From positions 54,501,876-54,565,875 of the forward strand of contig JAPWDM010000004.1 in NCBI GenBank assembly GCA_035578155.1: DNA of 64,000 nt, given 5' to 3'. Shown piece after piece: positions 36,487 to 47,480 of the stretch. The position numbers and the translations under genes were made by a program. Below the pieces are notes generated by a model. It ran no database searches, was not told where the DNA came from, and was given only the letters and a program-made list of their open reading frames with translations. This DNA comes from Brachynemurus nebulosus (Eukaryota > Arthropoda > Insecta > Neuroptera > Myrmeleontidae). Position 1 is the first letter of the stretch. Each line of letters starts with the position of its first letter.

Positions 36487-36733
36487 CTTTTTTATTGTTC
36501 TCGCTTTTAAAGTGCGTTACATAATAATAATTTTTGTATGTTTCATCTCGATCTATCATCCCTCTATCGTCATTTTTCTGAAGTAACCCTGTTTTTGGGA
36601 TCAATCATGAAATTATACGAAATTCAAAATAAGGAAACAATTGACAAAGAAAATTATATTTATCAAATTGTTTAAAAATCTTAAATATTTTATTTATATA
36701 TAGTAATGCTTCAGCGTTACAGTAGGTATCTTA
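36487..36733. other. Spacer between R1 copies
   Basis: No gene recognised. Confidence 0.4.
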
Positions 36734-36861
36734 ATTTTTAGTCTAATTTCTCAACTGAAAAAAATTGACTTATACAGCCTATACGATAAGAACGGGAAGA
36801 GGCGAGAGTAGGGGCGCTATCCCTTTTCGGACCAGCAGAACACGATTCTGAAGAAAAAAAA

Positions 36862-36922
<61 letters not shown>

Positions 36923-37805
36923 CCTCTACCTTTTGCTCTTGACATGTGTAGGGCCCTCCTACGGAAGGCAAGGGCTGAAATTTAGTAAGTGGGGCTCATT
37001 CCCATGCACAACAATACTATCAAAGTGGGGTCAAATTTTGGGCAAATTTTGGATCCGACCCAGCTTTTAAGGGGGTGGTGGGGGGCAAGAAAACAATAGA
37101 ACTTTTCCAAACCGGTTGGAAATAATGTTTCGGTCAATTATCTACAACATAGCCAAAACTAAGCTTCCAAGGATGATTAGGAGAGGGGGGAGGGGGAAAA
37201 ATTTATTTTGGCTAGATCTAACACGCCCATAGCCCCCCAGAATTACCGTAGAGGGTTGAAATTGGGTATGTTGATTAGTTCGCACCTAGGGTCTGCTTTT
37301 TACAGGTTATAATATTTTGCCCCCGCCCCCGCCATTTTTAAGCTACAATTTCATACTTTTTCAACATTTTCGAAGTTTGTACCACTCGCACAGGTCACCA
37401 AAATAGACCTAGAGGGCTGAAATTTTGAATTCGGATTTAGTTATTATCAAGGGGGTGCCTTTTGTGGATCTCAACTTTTAACCCTTACCCCCACCATTTT
37501 TATACCAAAGAGAACATGATGTTTCTTGTTTTTTAACAGTTTCGTTCGGGTCAAAATCTCCCCAAATAAACCTAAAGGGCTGAAATTTTGTGTAAAGGTT
37601 AATTTAATAGCCAGACATTGCTTTTGGGAGGTTTCTACTTTTAACCCTTACCCCCACGATTTTTACGCCAACATTTTTTTAATTTTTCTTCAGCCTAAAG
37701 GGCTGAAATTTTGTACGTGTATTTAATTAGTATCCGGTTAGTGCCCTTAAGGGATTCCACATTACTTTTCCTCCCACTTCTCCCATTTTAACATCGGAAT
37801 TCAAT
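36734..37805 (+). mobile_element. R1 family copy 3, left and middle part
   Basis: Collinear with 34,776-35,890: left block, TA tract at 36,866-36,920, then the repeated CTAGAGGGCTGAAATTT units. It stops at TTAACATCGGAATTCAATGG. The family sequence resumes at about 39,950, so this copy is interrupted by roughly 2.1 kb of other elements. Confidence 0.75.
36866..36920. repeat. (TA)n microsatellite in R1 copy 3
   Basis: TA tract at the family's usual position. Confidence 0.98.
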
Positions 37806-38094
37806 GGTAGAGGAAAAGGTGTAAATATGGGCTAGTAGCTAATTTACCTTGATACCATGATTGCCATTTAGTGAAAAACTAATAAAATTCATTGTTATTA
37901 ACCCAACAAGAAAATATGAGTAAATCAGTCATTTTTATTGACGCATGCTCAATTAGTTTTAAAAAGAATCTTGTGAAATCAACATTTTACTATCCAAATT
38001 TTTAACAGGTAGGTGATTTATAATTTTTTTTTACTAACGAGGAAAGGTTCCCAGGTGTCCGCTTCCGATTTCAATGCCGCTGAAATATGTTATT
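37806..38094. other. Start of the insertion splitting R1 copy 3, nothing recognised
   Basis: AT-rich sequence with no match to other parts of the window that I noticed. Confidence 0.4.
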
Positions 38095-38270
38095 CTACGT
38101 CGAAATCTAAAAGACACGTATTTTGTTTTATTGGCGGAAAAACGGTTTGAAGGGATGAAATCGGCCTTCAAAAATTGGGGTAAAGATTTAATTTTTTAAA
38201 TATCTCGAAAACAGCAAAAGTTTAAATTAGTGATATTGCTCTTTTTTAAAGAGCTATCTATTGTTCAATC
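38095..38270 (+). mobile_element. Diverged arm of the giant inverted-repeat family
   Basis: GCGGAAAAACGGTTTGAAGG, AAAAATTGGGGTAAAGATTT and CTCTTTTTTAAAGAGCTATC match 15,045-15,195 of the giant palindrome. The sequence resumes at about 39,090 (AAGTCTAGGGGTAATTAACT) after the SINE-derived insertion. Confidence 0.75.
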
Positions 38271-38279
38271 TATTTGTGG

Positions 38280-38475
38280 CCAATTGGCCAATTCATTATG
38301 TTAATTAAAATTCACATAGTGTTTGAAAAATTATCAAAACTGGATCGGCTGGAACTCGAACCCGGATCTCTTGGTTACTTGTCAAGCGCCTTACTAATTA
38401 GGCCACCGACCGTTCGTTCGAGTGCCACTCCAATTTTGATAATCAATCAAACACATCCTCTCTTTAATGCGAGAC
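38280..38475 (-). mobile_element. tRNA-derived SINE, copy 1 (head and body)
   Basis: On the minus strand a tRNA-like head (38,411-38,342) carries an A-box-like GGTGGCCTAATTAGTAAGG and a B-box GGTTCGAGTTC. The body follows as AATTTTTCAAACACTATG and AATTAACATAATGAATTGGC. The same head and body occur at 42,120-42,260. RNA polymerase III boxes would have driven its transcription. Confidence 0.7.
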
Positions 38476-38618
38476 GCAGTTACACTTTTTAATTTCAAAT
38501 GTTAACGAGTGTCTGTGAAACATTATTAATGTATGGTATTATACGGACAAAAGTCCGCCATACATTAATAATGTTTCACAGGCACTCGATAACATTTAAA
38601 ATTAAAAAGTGTAACTGC
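38476..38618. repeat. Long hairpin made of the SINE tail
   Basis: GCAGTTACACTTTTTAATTT... is inverted as ...AAATTAAAAAGTGTAACTGC, with arms of about 70 bp around an AAAA centre near 38,550. The arm sequence (GAAACATTATTAATGTATGG, GCACTCGATAACATTT) is the tail of the SINE also seen at 41,990-42,050. Confidence 0.85.
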
Positions 38619-39089
38619 GATTTTGTAGAAGTATTTAACTCGACAATTCCCAGAGTTATTCGGAGGTGACAGATGTTTTCAATTTTTTTCAACGATAAGA
38701 TAATTAAATCTTTACGTTCTGTTACCACCATTAGAAGGTTAATAGATGACTTTATATTTCTTTCTTGTGACAACTCTATACTATAAGTTAAACAAACAAA
38801 TTAATACAGTTTACAATTAAAAATGTCTGTCACCTATCGGTGACACTGGGAATTGCCGAGTTAAAACAAAATACTATTTCTTAAAGAAAATATTAAAATT
38901 GTGTACAAATGCCGTCCTGATAAACTGATATATTCTGTCCATCTTGAGCGCTGGAGCCGATTTTGAGGAGCTGGATTCCCTCCAGACAAAAGCTCATAGC
39001 GAATACACACATTTTTAAAATGTCCTTTTTTCGTAAAATTTCATAACTCAATCATTACAAATAAAATTTAAATCAAAAAAAATCTATAT
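38619..39089. other. Intervening sequence, no gene recognised
   Basis: Unclassified AT-rich sequence between the SINE-derived hairpin and the resumed palindrome-family fragment at 39,090. Confidence 0.35.
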
Positions 39090-39175
39090 GACCTCTTTTT
39101 TCTCAATTTTCTAGCATCAAGTCTAGGGGTAATTAACTAGGGTGTGATTGTGTTGACATCTTGATGTAAAATATA

Positions 39176-39384
39176 CCGTCGTCCCTCAACTTATTGACAA
39201 TTTAACTTATTGAGAATGATCGTAGTTTACCTCAAGTTATAGACAAACCATCTGTATGTACCCATTGCCACACTACGACACAGCACGTATGACCTTGGGT
39301 ACATACATATGATTTGTCTATAACTTAAGGTAAACTACGATCATCGTCAATAACTTAAATTGTCAATAAGTTGAGGGACGACTG
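39176..39384. mobile_element. Palindromic MITE, 209 bp, TA target
   Basis: CCGTCGTCCCTCAACTTATT at the left and AATAAGTTGAGGGACGACTG at the right, with arms of about 90 bp and TA on both sides (39,174-39,175 and 39,385-39,386). It sits next to the resumed fragment of the giant inverted-repeat family (39,090-39,170). Confidence 0.88.
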
Positions 39385-39562
39385 TAATAATTTTAACCGT
39401 CTTCAAAATAACGTTTCGATTTTAACAATAAAAACAAAATTTTAAAAAGTGTTTAAGTTCTAGCAAGATTGTCAGAAAGGGACTGAAATGTTTTTAGATG
39501 TTGATATATACAAAAAATATTAATGTGTTAAGTACTTGTTAGACTTATAGGTTTTATGGGTG

Positions 39563-39947
39563 GTTTTAGCGAATTTCCAGAATGGAATTTAACTATTACA
39601 GTCACTTTCATGATGCGACTTGAGCCCGAGGCTATGGCAGGAAATTGTTTTGAGGACCCTAGAAACAGAAAATAATATTCACTAAAATTTATATATTATA
39701 TTTGTAATTAGGCCCACACCGTTGAACAAGTTCGTTAGCTAGCCATGTCGGATGCCTGGAACATGGTTTTTTTTGGTAATTTTTGCTGAAAAAAATTATT
39801 TTTTGCTAAAATTGCTAAAAAAATTTGCGACATTTATTTACACCATTAGAAAAAAGAGAAAAAATCACTTAGAAGGGTGAAAAATCACAGAAAAACGAAT
39901 TTTTATAAATGGAAATTCACTGTTATGCAGGTGCTGCGACAGGGGTA
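39563..39947 (+). mobile_element. R2 family copy inside R1 copy 3
   Basis: It starts TTTTAGCGAATTTCCAGAAT and ends GGTGCTGCGACAGGGG. The TA tract is reduced to TATATATTATATTTG. Right-block landmarks CGTTGAACAAGTTCGTTAGC and ATGTCGGATGCC are present. R1 sequence (ATTCTAATACAAGTAGG) follows at once. Confidence 0.8.
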
Positions 39948-39949
39948 TT

Positions 39950-40492
39950 ATTCTAATACAAGTAGGCGTATAGTAATTTTAAAAATTTAAAAAAAAAATG
40001 AACCTGCTTTTATAACAAATGCAATACATAAATATTAAGTAATTTAAAAATGCTATTAAAGTCAGTTTATTTATAAAGTATGAATTTTGGGTTTTTATTT
40101 ATAAAATTAAAATTTTGGATTTTTTTTGAAAGAAAAAATATCTTCCAGTTTACTATTTAAGGTCCTTTTTTAATATTTAAAAATAAAACACAAAAGCAGT
40201 TGGCGGATAAGCATGGGTAGGAATGCCCTCGTACGAACTGTATTGGCTTTTTTCCTGCTAATTGCTATCGGAACAAAATTAAAATTTACTGAGCTTCAGC
40301 CCTTAAATACTTAAAACCTTTTTTTAAAGCCCCCGATCAGCCGGTCACTCATCATCAGTTTTGAAACCACCAAAATGACAAATCGCTTGTAGACTTTCAA
40401 TCACATTTGGCTTGTAGACATTCAATACCGAAGATGAAGTGAAAAATTCGACTTCCGTGATGGGGAACCACTACTCACGGCGTTTTTTCTTT
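39950..40492 (+). mobile_element. R1 family copy 3, right part
   Basis: Collinear with 35,930-36,486: ATACAAGTAGGCG, then TACGAACTGTATTGGC, AAAAATTCGACTTCC and the terminal hairpin CCGTGA...TCACGG. Confidence 0.75.
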
Positions 40493-40515
40493 TAGTATTT
40501 AAATTAAAAATAACA

Positions 40516-40613
40516 GTAAATAATAAACAAATATTTTACTTTGCAAAATGCCACTTTTGTATTATATAATAAAAGTGGTATTTTGCAAAGTAAAATATTT
40601 GTTTATTATTTAC
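40516..40613. repeat. 98-bp near-perfect palindrome
   Basis: Both arms read outward from a TATATA-like centre near 40,564: AAAAGTGGTATTTTGCAAAG, then TTTGTTTATTATTTAC. One arm sequence also occurs singly near 3315 and 5227. Confidence 0.85.
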
Positions 40614-41014
40614 AAATATGGAATACCATAAAGTAACGCTCAAATCTATTAATATTTTAAAAATAACAGTTTTAAGAATTTGTTCCGTAATCTTAGTACC
40701 CAAAATGTGAAATTTCGATTGACCAATTACATGATTTAAAAGGTCAAAAAATGGTCATGAAAGGTCAATTGGTTTGATTAATTGATCAGCAATAGAAAAT
40801 TTTTTATTAAGGTTTGAAGCATTTCAGTCATTCAAAAATTTTGGTACCCCAAATGTGGCATTTCGATTGACCAATTTCATGATTTAAAATAATTACATCA
40901 GTAATGAAAATCGAGTGAAAGATTTATTTCCCAATTATTAACTTTGTTGATCCGTGTACAAAAAAAATAAAAAATAAATTCGGCTAACCATTTATTTTAG
41001 GATGTTTGGGAGGT

Positions 41015-41880
41015 ATAATCGGAGATAAAAGTATATAAAATTAGAAATTCGTGAATAATTGCCGTTTATTTACCTCATAGTTTGTTATACAACTGCATTG
41101 TGTAATAAACTATGAGGTAAATTAATAGTTATCTTTCCTAAATAATAGCTATCACTACAACTGCTTGTACAAAACATAAAACTATAGCTCTCAGCTGACT
41201 ACAAGAGCTTAGTACAGGTTGTTTATTTTAACTTGGCGGGTCACAGAATCGGCGCAGAAACCTATTCCTGTAAGTAGTGTTGTAGTATTGTGGTAGTATT
41301 TGTGTACTTACATTCTGTAGATATGCTGATACACACTAACACATATACAGATATGCGTGAGGTTCAAAGTCCAGCCGCCAAGTAGAAATAAACAAGCTAT
41401 ACATTCTGAGGATTTTTGGGAGGAATTTCAAAATGTTACGAGACGATTGAAAATTTAGTAGAATGTCCCTCATTAAATACTGAGGCCCCTGTGAAAATTT
41501 CAAACCGATTCACTAAGCCGTTAGAAAGTTATTGAAAAAAAAAACTGCAATTTTATACGTACCTACTCCTATGGAAATTCGACGACAGAACAGATTAAAT
41601 AACTTTTTAACGGCTTAGTGAATGGTTTTGAAATTTTCACAGAGGCCTTAGTATTTAAAGAGGAACGTTCTACTGAATTTTCAATCGTCTCGTACCATTT
41701 TGAGATTCCTCTCAAAAATCCTCAGAATGTACTCAGCTCTTGTAGTCAGCTGAGAGTTATAGTTTTATGTATTGTACAAGCATTTGCAGTAGAGTTGGTT
41801 AGATAACTATTTATTTACCTCATAGTTTGTTATATAACGCAATTATTCACGACTTTTTAATTTTATATAATTTTATTCCC
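41015..41880. mobile_element. Palindromic element nested in the foldback
   Basis: The arms share TTTACCTCATAGTTTGTTAT, CTCTCAGCTGACTACAAGAG, ACATTCTGAGGATTTTTGGG and CACTAAGCCGTTAGAAAGTT, each inverted on the other side of a centre near 41,550. Comparing the arms shows 185 bp inserted in the left one (41,215-41,399). Confidence 0.8.
41215..41399. mobile_element. 185-bp MITE with TA duplication, proven by arm comparison
   Basis: The right arm of the host palindrome reads, inverted, GAGCTGAGTACATTCTGAGG. The left arm has GAGCTTAGTA, then this element, then TACATTCTGAGG. The ends CAGGTTGTTTATTTTAACTT and AAGTAGAAATAAACAAGCTA are near-inverse. Confidence 0.88.
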
Positions 41881-41984
41881 GACTGTACTTCACAAACATC
41901 TTTTAGTTGGTCAAATATCATCAAATGATTTTCTATCGAACTTAACTCTTATTTTTTAATTTTATCAATGATGAGGTTTTTTAT

Positions 41985-42260
41985 ACTTTTAATTTCAAAT
42001 GTTATCGAGTGCCTGTGAAACATTATTAGTGTATGGCGGATTTTTATCCGTATTTAAACATACACCAATATTCATATGTTCACTCAATGACCAGCTTTGG
42101 CTGATACTTGAACACTCGATGTACTTTGGCAAATGGCCAATTCATTATGTTAATTAAAATTGACATAGTGTTTGAAAAATTACCAAACTGGATCGGCTGG
42201 GACTCGAACCCGGATCTCTTGGTTACCAGCCAAGTGCCTTACCAACTAGGCACCGATCAC
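41985..42260 (-). mobile_element. tRNA-derived SINE, copy 2
   Basis: Minus strand, from a complete tRNA-like head (42,259-42,190) through the body (AATTTTTCAAACACTATG, AATGAATTGGCCATTTGCC) and tail (ATACGGATAAAAATCCGCC, CACTCGATAACATTT) to an A-rich end near 41,990. The head folds as a tRNA: acceptor GATCGGT with GCCGATC, D-stem GCC/GGC, anticodon stem CTTGG/CCAAG with loop CTGGTAA (anticodon GGT, threonine), and T-loop TTCGAGT. The CCA-side discriminator and following bases are not tRNA-like, so it is a SINE head rather than a working gene. Confidence 0.75.
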
Positions 42261-42262
42261 TT

Positions 42263-42380
42263 GTGCGCCTAGTTGGTAAGGCGCTTGGCTGGTAACCAAG
42301 AGATCCGGGTTCGAGTCCCAGCCGATCCAGTTTGGTAATTTTTCAAACACTATGTCAATTTTAATTAATGATGAGGTGTT
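42263..42380 (+). mobile_element. Second SINE head, head-to-head with copy 2
   Basis: It repeats the tRNA-like head and first body segment in the opposite direction. The 5' acceptor half is truncated (it starts GTGCGCCTAGTTGG). The body runs to TCAATTTTAATTAATGATGA. Confidence 0.75.
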
Positions 42381-42712
42381 AAATTTTTGAATGACCTTGA
42401 AAAACTTTAAACTTTAAAAAAAAAAAGTTTCGCTGACCAATTAATTAAATCAATTGACCTTTTATGATCATTTTATGACCTTTTAAGTCACGTAATTGGT
42501 CAGTCGAAATTTCACATTTAGGGTGCTAAAGTTTCTGAATGATCTTAAAAAACTTTAAGCGTTAATGAAAAATTTTCTATTGTTGACCAATTAATGAAAC
42601 CAACTGACCTTTCATGACCATTTTCTGACCTTTTAAATCATGTAATTGGTCAATTTAAATTTCACATTAGAGATGTTAAGATCGTGGCGTCTTAAGAATT
42701 AGTTTGTATGAT

Positions 42713-43087
42713 TATCACAGTTTTACACAAGTATTGTTTTGATCTAGTTTTTATTAACATTATTAGACACATATGTAAATCTATAAACATCACCTTGTAG
42801 ATTAATTAATATAAAATAACTAATTATAAAAGAGAAGGCAGGAATTTGTTTCCGTATAATATACTTAGCTATATTTTCTTTAAACTATTTAGAATATTTC
42901 TAATACTTGAAAATTTCATAATTAATTATCAGATAAAAGTTTTAATTACGAACAAACTCTTCAATTTATAAAATTATTAATAATATACATTAGTGTCAGT
43001 TAAATATTTAAAATTTTGTAAACAATGTGTATGTAGTTTTTGTAACTGCGTCAAATTCTGAATAAAATTTATTAACTGGCATTTATA
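42713..43087. other. AT-rich region without recognised genes
   Basis: Nothing recognised. Confidence 0.4.
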
Positions 43088-43210
43088 CCGGATGTCCCGT
43101 TCGGATGTATAAATACGATTAACATGTTAATGGATAACATTGGATTCCCATAAGGGAAAAGTTAGGTCACAAGAGTGCTTTGGATAAACATATTTATGTT
43201 TTTGCTAATT
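43088..43210 (+). mobile_element. One-ended relative of the MITE at 25,505
   Basis: ACCGGATGTCCCGTTCGGAT, TAACATTGGATTCCCA and CACAAGAGTGCTTTGGATAA match one arm of the MITE at 25,505-25,993. No opposite end was found. Confidence 0.7.
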
Positions 43211-44301
43211 TTATTTTATAAAATAATTTTTTTACTTTATTTAACTACAAGAAATAAATAAATAAAGTAAGAAATTGATAATCTTAATAAAAATTTGAAT
43301 ATGAATGACAGGAATAAATTAGTTTTTCCATTTTTCTTGAACTAATATCGGCGGCTACCACATTAATTGTACTTTAAATTGATGCTCTAACTGTAGTAGG
43401 TGTCTTTTTATGGTCATTATGTACACACTCATAATTTTTAAAATTTTCTAAAATGCATTAAATTGTCGTGAGGTACCATAGCGGACGATTATGATACTTA
43501 GCACTAAATAAATCTCTGGTACAACGCAATCTATAATATTTCCTTCAATTCCCCACCATATTATCTACACCATTTATTTCTTCAACATAATATTCTTTCG
43601 GTATTTTTTTAATATTTTAATATTTATTTTCGGACTGTTGACTGTACCGGTGCTCGGTGTTGGAGTCTTCTTACACACGAACTTGAACTGGTGTTGAGTA
43701 CAGTAGCACCCCGTTATGCCGTACGCAATGTGAATACCGTAAGGTCCCAACAGCGTGCATATGTGTCAAAAATCATTTGAGTGAATTTTTAGATTAACGC
43801 AGTTACTCACTTATAAGGAATTATTTATCGATATGAAATTTGCTTATACTATATCAGCAGGAAGGGAGCAAGAATAATTTTCGCAGGGTTAATTTTAAAA
43901 AACTGTCATTTTTTTAAAGTTTTAATTTTTTAATTTTTAATTTAGGTAATTTTTCTTTTATGTAAGTTTTATGTATATAGGTAAAACGTAGAGTTAGGTA
44001 TTTCATACTTTGAAACGCGTTCAAATACTGGGTAATTTACCTTATTTTTATTCAAAATTTAAATAATATTAAACTTCAATGTTGTTAACTACAAAGTGGA
44101 TTCGACAAGTACTTTTTTACTTGTCATGCATAAGTAGCAAGAGAAAACAATAAATACACTTTATAAACTTTCTTTTTTCTTGTACTTTGCTTTACCTTTA
44201 TTACAAAACTTTAACCAACACAGAAGTTGGAGGCAAAATATATATTTTAAAGTTTTTAATTAATACACCTTGTTTGATGATTTATTTATATATACATATA
44301 T
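43211..44301. other. AT-rich region without recognised genes
   Basis: No coding region or complete element recognised. Confidence 0.4.
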
Positions 44302-45296
44302 AAGGTAAGAGCACCAGTAGCCGTCATGTTAAGACATGAGCAGGACTTTATATTAAATTTTTTCGTTCCTAATTATACGAAATAACCAACAGTAAAGCTA
44401 AAACGAAAGAGAATTTTATGATCTTTCAGGAATATTTTAATTTATTTGAATATTTTTGTATAATAAATATATAAATAAAAATAAAATAAAGGGAAAAGTG
44501 TGGTGTATCAGCACCCGTCAATAAAGAATTAACGATGTTCCAGTATCCGTCAGAGGAGAGACCCAGTATCCGTCATTCTTTAGAATATGATTAATATTAA
44601 ACAACTGAGCTATATAATTAAAATATTATACTTAAGGATAAAGTTTTATTAAAAAAAATTTAATTCTATGATTCCTTTCTACAATTCCTGCAGAATTATT
44701 GCTATTGGTACAGAACTGATTCTGTTAGAATTCTCTTTAACTTTAAAATAGTACAACCATCCGTGATGCTAATTCTTCTGAAGCATTATTCATAATATCC
44801 ATAAATGCTGTTTATGTACATTCGTTTTCATTGGAATTAATACCATTATGTACTGATTTTTGTACTTTCTATAGAATTACATGGTTATTAGTCGGGCTCA
44901 AAAAGTGATTGATTGACCATAATTCCAACAGACGCTCTGCATCTTTCAAAATTGCTATAAATTATTATTTCTTAAAATATTGTTTAATTTCCTTAAGCCA
45001 GTTTTTGATATTTTACGCTACCGAAGCCTTTGATTTCCGTAAATTTTGAGATAATCGCTTAGATAACTCCGGATGTCCATTGAAAAAAGAAAAGAAATCG
45101 GCATTTTTTTGACAAATAGCATATCAAAAACATTTATTTAATCTTCATTACTGTATTTTATATTGAAATTTACCTACAAAAAAGATGGTACCAAAAACCA
45201 TTACTATAGGGTACCAGTATTCGACATTAATTTATAAGGACTACTAAAATTGAATGGTTACAGAAAATAATGACGGCTACTGGTCAGTAGCTTTAT
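44302..45296. mobile_element. TIR element with repeated CCAGTAKCCGTCA motif
   Basis: GCACCAGTAGCCGTCATG (44,311) and its inverse AATGACGGCTACTGGTCAG (about 45,269) mark the ends. Variants of CCAGTAKCCGTCA recur near 44,505, 44,540, 44,562 and 45,213. No transposase frame. The exact ends and target duplication are uncertain. Confidence 0.6.
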
Positions 45297-45361
45297 CGTG
45301 TTGTTGTGAATGTAATCCAGATTTTAAAATTTTAATGTAAAAAACAGGAGAATATATATCC

Positions 45362-45866
<505 letters not shown>

Positions 45867-46318
45867 TTTGCTCTCTTTGTCATTGTAATAAGTAACTTAT
45901 ATTTCTATCTCAGTTCTTTATGAAGTATAAAAATATTTCACTTTTTTATTAAAGAATTTTGTGAGAATAAGTGAAGTATATTCACATACATGTGTTATAA
46001 CACACATACATGTATAGAGTTTTGTTTCTCATTTATTGCATTATAATTAGCATGGTTCTATCTCATGTTAAAAAATGTAAATTAAACAGATTTTCTAAGC
46101 TAATGTAATGAAGAATTTTTTTTTCTATTGAATTTTTAAGTAAACAAGAAATTGAAGATTATGTTATGATATAATATTATTAAATATATGAAACAAAACA
46201 AAATATGTACAATGTGCATATGTATGCACGGAACAATATTTTGAATCGATTTTGAAAATTTGTTCACTAATAATTAGACAATTTCAAAATTAAACCATTT
46301 CAAATGGATTTAAGGTAT
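45867..46318. other. AT-rich region without recognised genes
   Basis: Nothing recognised. Confidence 0.4.
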
Positions 46319-47414
46319 TTTATGTGAGGTCAAGGTTTTCGGGACCTAAAAAGGCCAGAAATTAATTAACCAATCGATTTTAAAAATTTTTTCACAGTTA
46401 GTAAGTTACAGTATTTGAATTAATTAATTAAATGATGTCCGCAAGATGCTTACGGACTGCCATAAGTTATATGAGATCCTTAGAACCCTTTTCTTACTGT
46501 TAGAGTACTAGACTTGTATGAGTTTCGCCAGGATTTACTGATCCCATAATTGTAAAAAATAAACTAAACGACCAATTTTAAAAATTTCTTCACTGTTACA
46601 CATCTAAACTATTTTAGATAGATTTAGAATACATTATGTAAGGTCCGCCAGGGTCCACAGGACCCAAAAGTGTCAAAAATAAACTAACTGACCGATTTGG
46701 AAAATTTTTTCACTGTTACAGAGCTAAACTATTTTAGATAAATATCGATTACGTTATGTAAGGTCCGCCTGGGTCCATAGGACCCAAAAGTGTCAAAAAT
46801 AAACTGCCTGATCGATTTTGAAAATTTTTTCACTGTTACAGAGCTAAACTGTTTTAGATAAATATAGATTCCGTTATGTAAGGTCTGCCAGGGTCCATAG
46901 GATCCAGAAGTGTCAAAAATAAACTAACTGACCGATTTTGAAAATTTTTTCACTCTTACAGAGCTAAACTATTTTAGATAAATATAGATTACGTTATGTA
47001 AGGTCTGCCAGGGTCCATGGGATCCAAAAGTGTCAAAAATAAACTAGCCGACCGATTTTGAAAATTTTTTCACTCTTACAGAGCTAAACTATTTTAGATA
47101 AATATAGATTACGTTATGTAAAGTCTGCCAGGGTCCATCGGATCCAGAAGTGTCAAAAATAAACTAACTGACCGATTTTGAAAATTTTTTCACTCTTACA
47201 GAGCTAAACTATTTTAGATAAATATAGATTACGTTATGTAAGGTCTGCCAGGGTCCATGGGATCCAAAAGTGTCAAAAATAAACTAACCGACCGATTTTG
47301 AAAATTTTTTCACTGTTGGGGAGCTAAGCTATTTTAGATACATACAGATTACGTTATGTAAGATCTGACAGTGTCAGTAGGACCTAAAAGTGTCAAAAAT
47401 AAAATAACTGACCG

Positions 47415-47417
<3 letters not shown>
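46319..47417 (+). repeat. 120-bp tandem satellite, about nine units
   Basis: The unit begins AAACTAACTGACCGATTTTG and contains TTACAGAGCTAAACTATTTT and CTGCCAGGGTCCA. From 46,681 to about 47,400 six units keep an exact 120-bp register. About three more diverged units precede. The array ends at a (TA)n tract. An inverted, diverged relative lies at 48,915-49,070. Confidence 0.92.

Positions 47418-47475
<58 letters not shown>
47418..47475. repeat. (TA)n microsatellite
   Basis: TA tract directly after the last 120-bp satellite unit. Confidence 0.98.

Positions 47476-47480
<5 letters not shown>

Larger units (their letters stand above)
40668..42712. mobile_element. Foldback-type element holding several nested insertions
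   Basis: The left arm (about 40,668-40,915) and right arm (about 42,375-42,712) are inverse. Each has two diverged units of about 150 bp containing GACCAATTACATGATTTAAA and GGTCATGAAAGGTCA. The outer sequence ATGTGAAATTTCGATTGACC pairs with the inverse near 42,650. Between the arms lie a palindromic element (about 41,015-41,880), a MITE inside that, and a SINE pair (about 41,985-42,380). Confidence 0.65.

Noticed and set aside
42190..42259. Functional tRNA-Thr gene
   Set aside because: It folds like a tRNA but is followed by a body and tail shared with another copy and sits in a palindromic pair, so a SINE head is the better reading.
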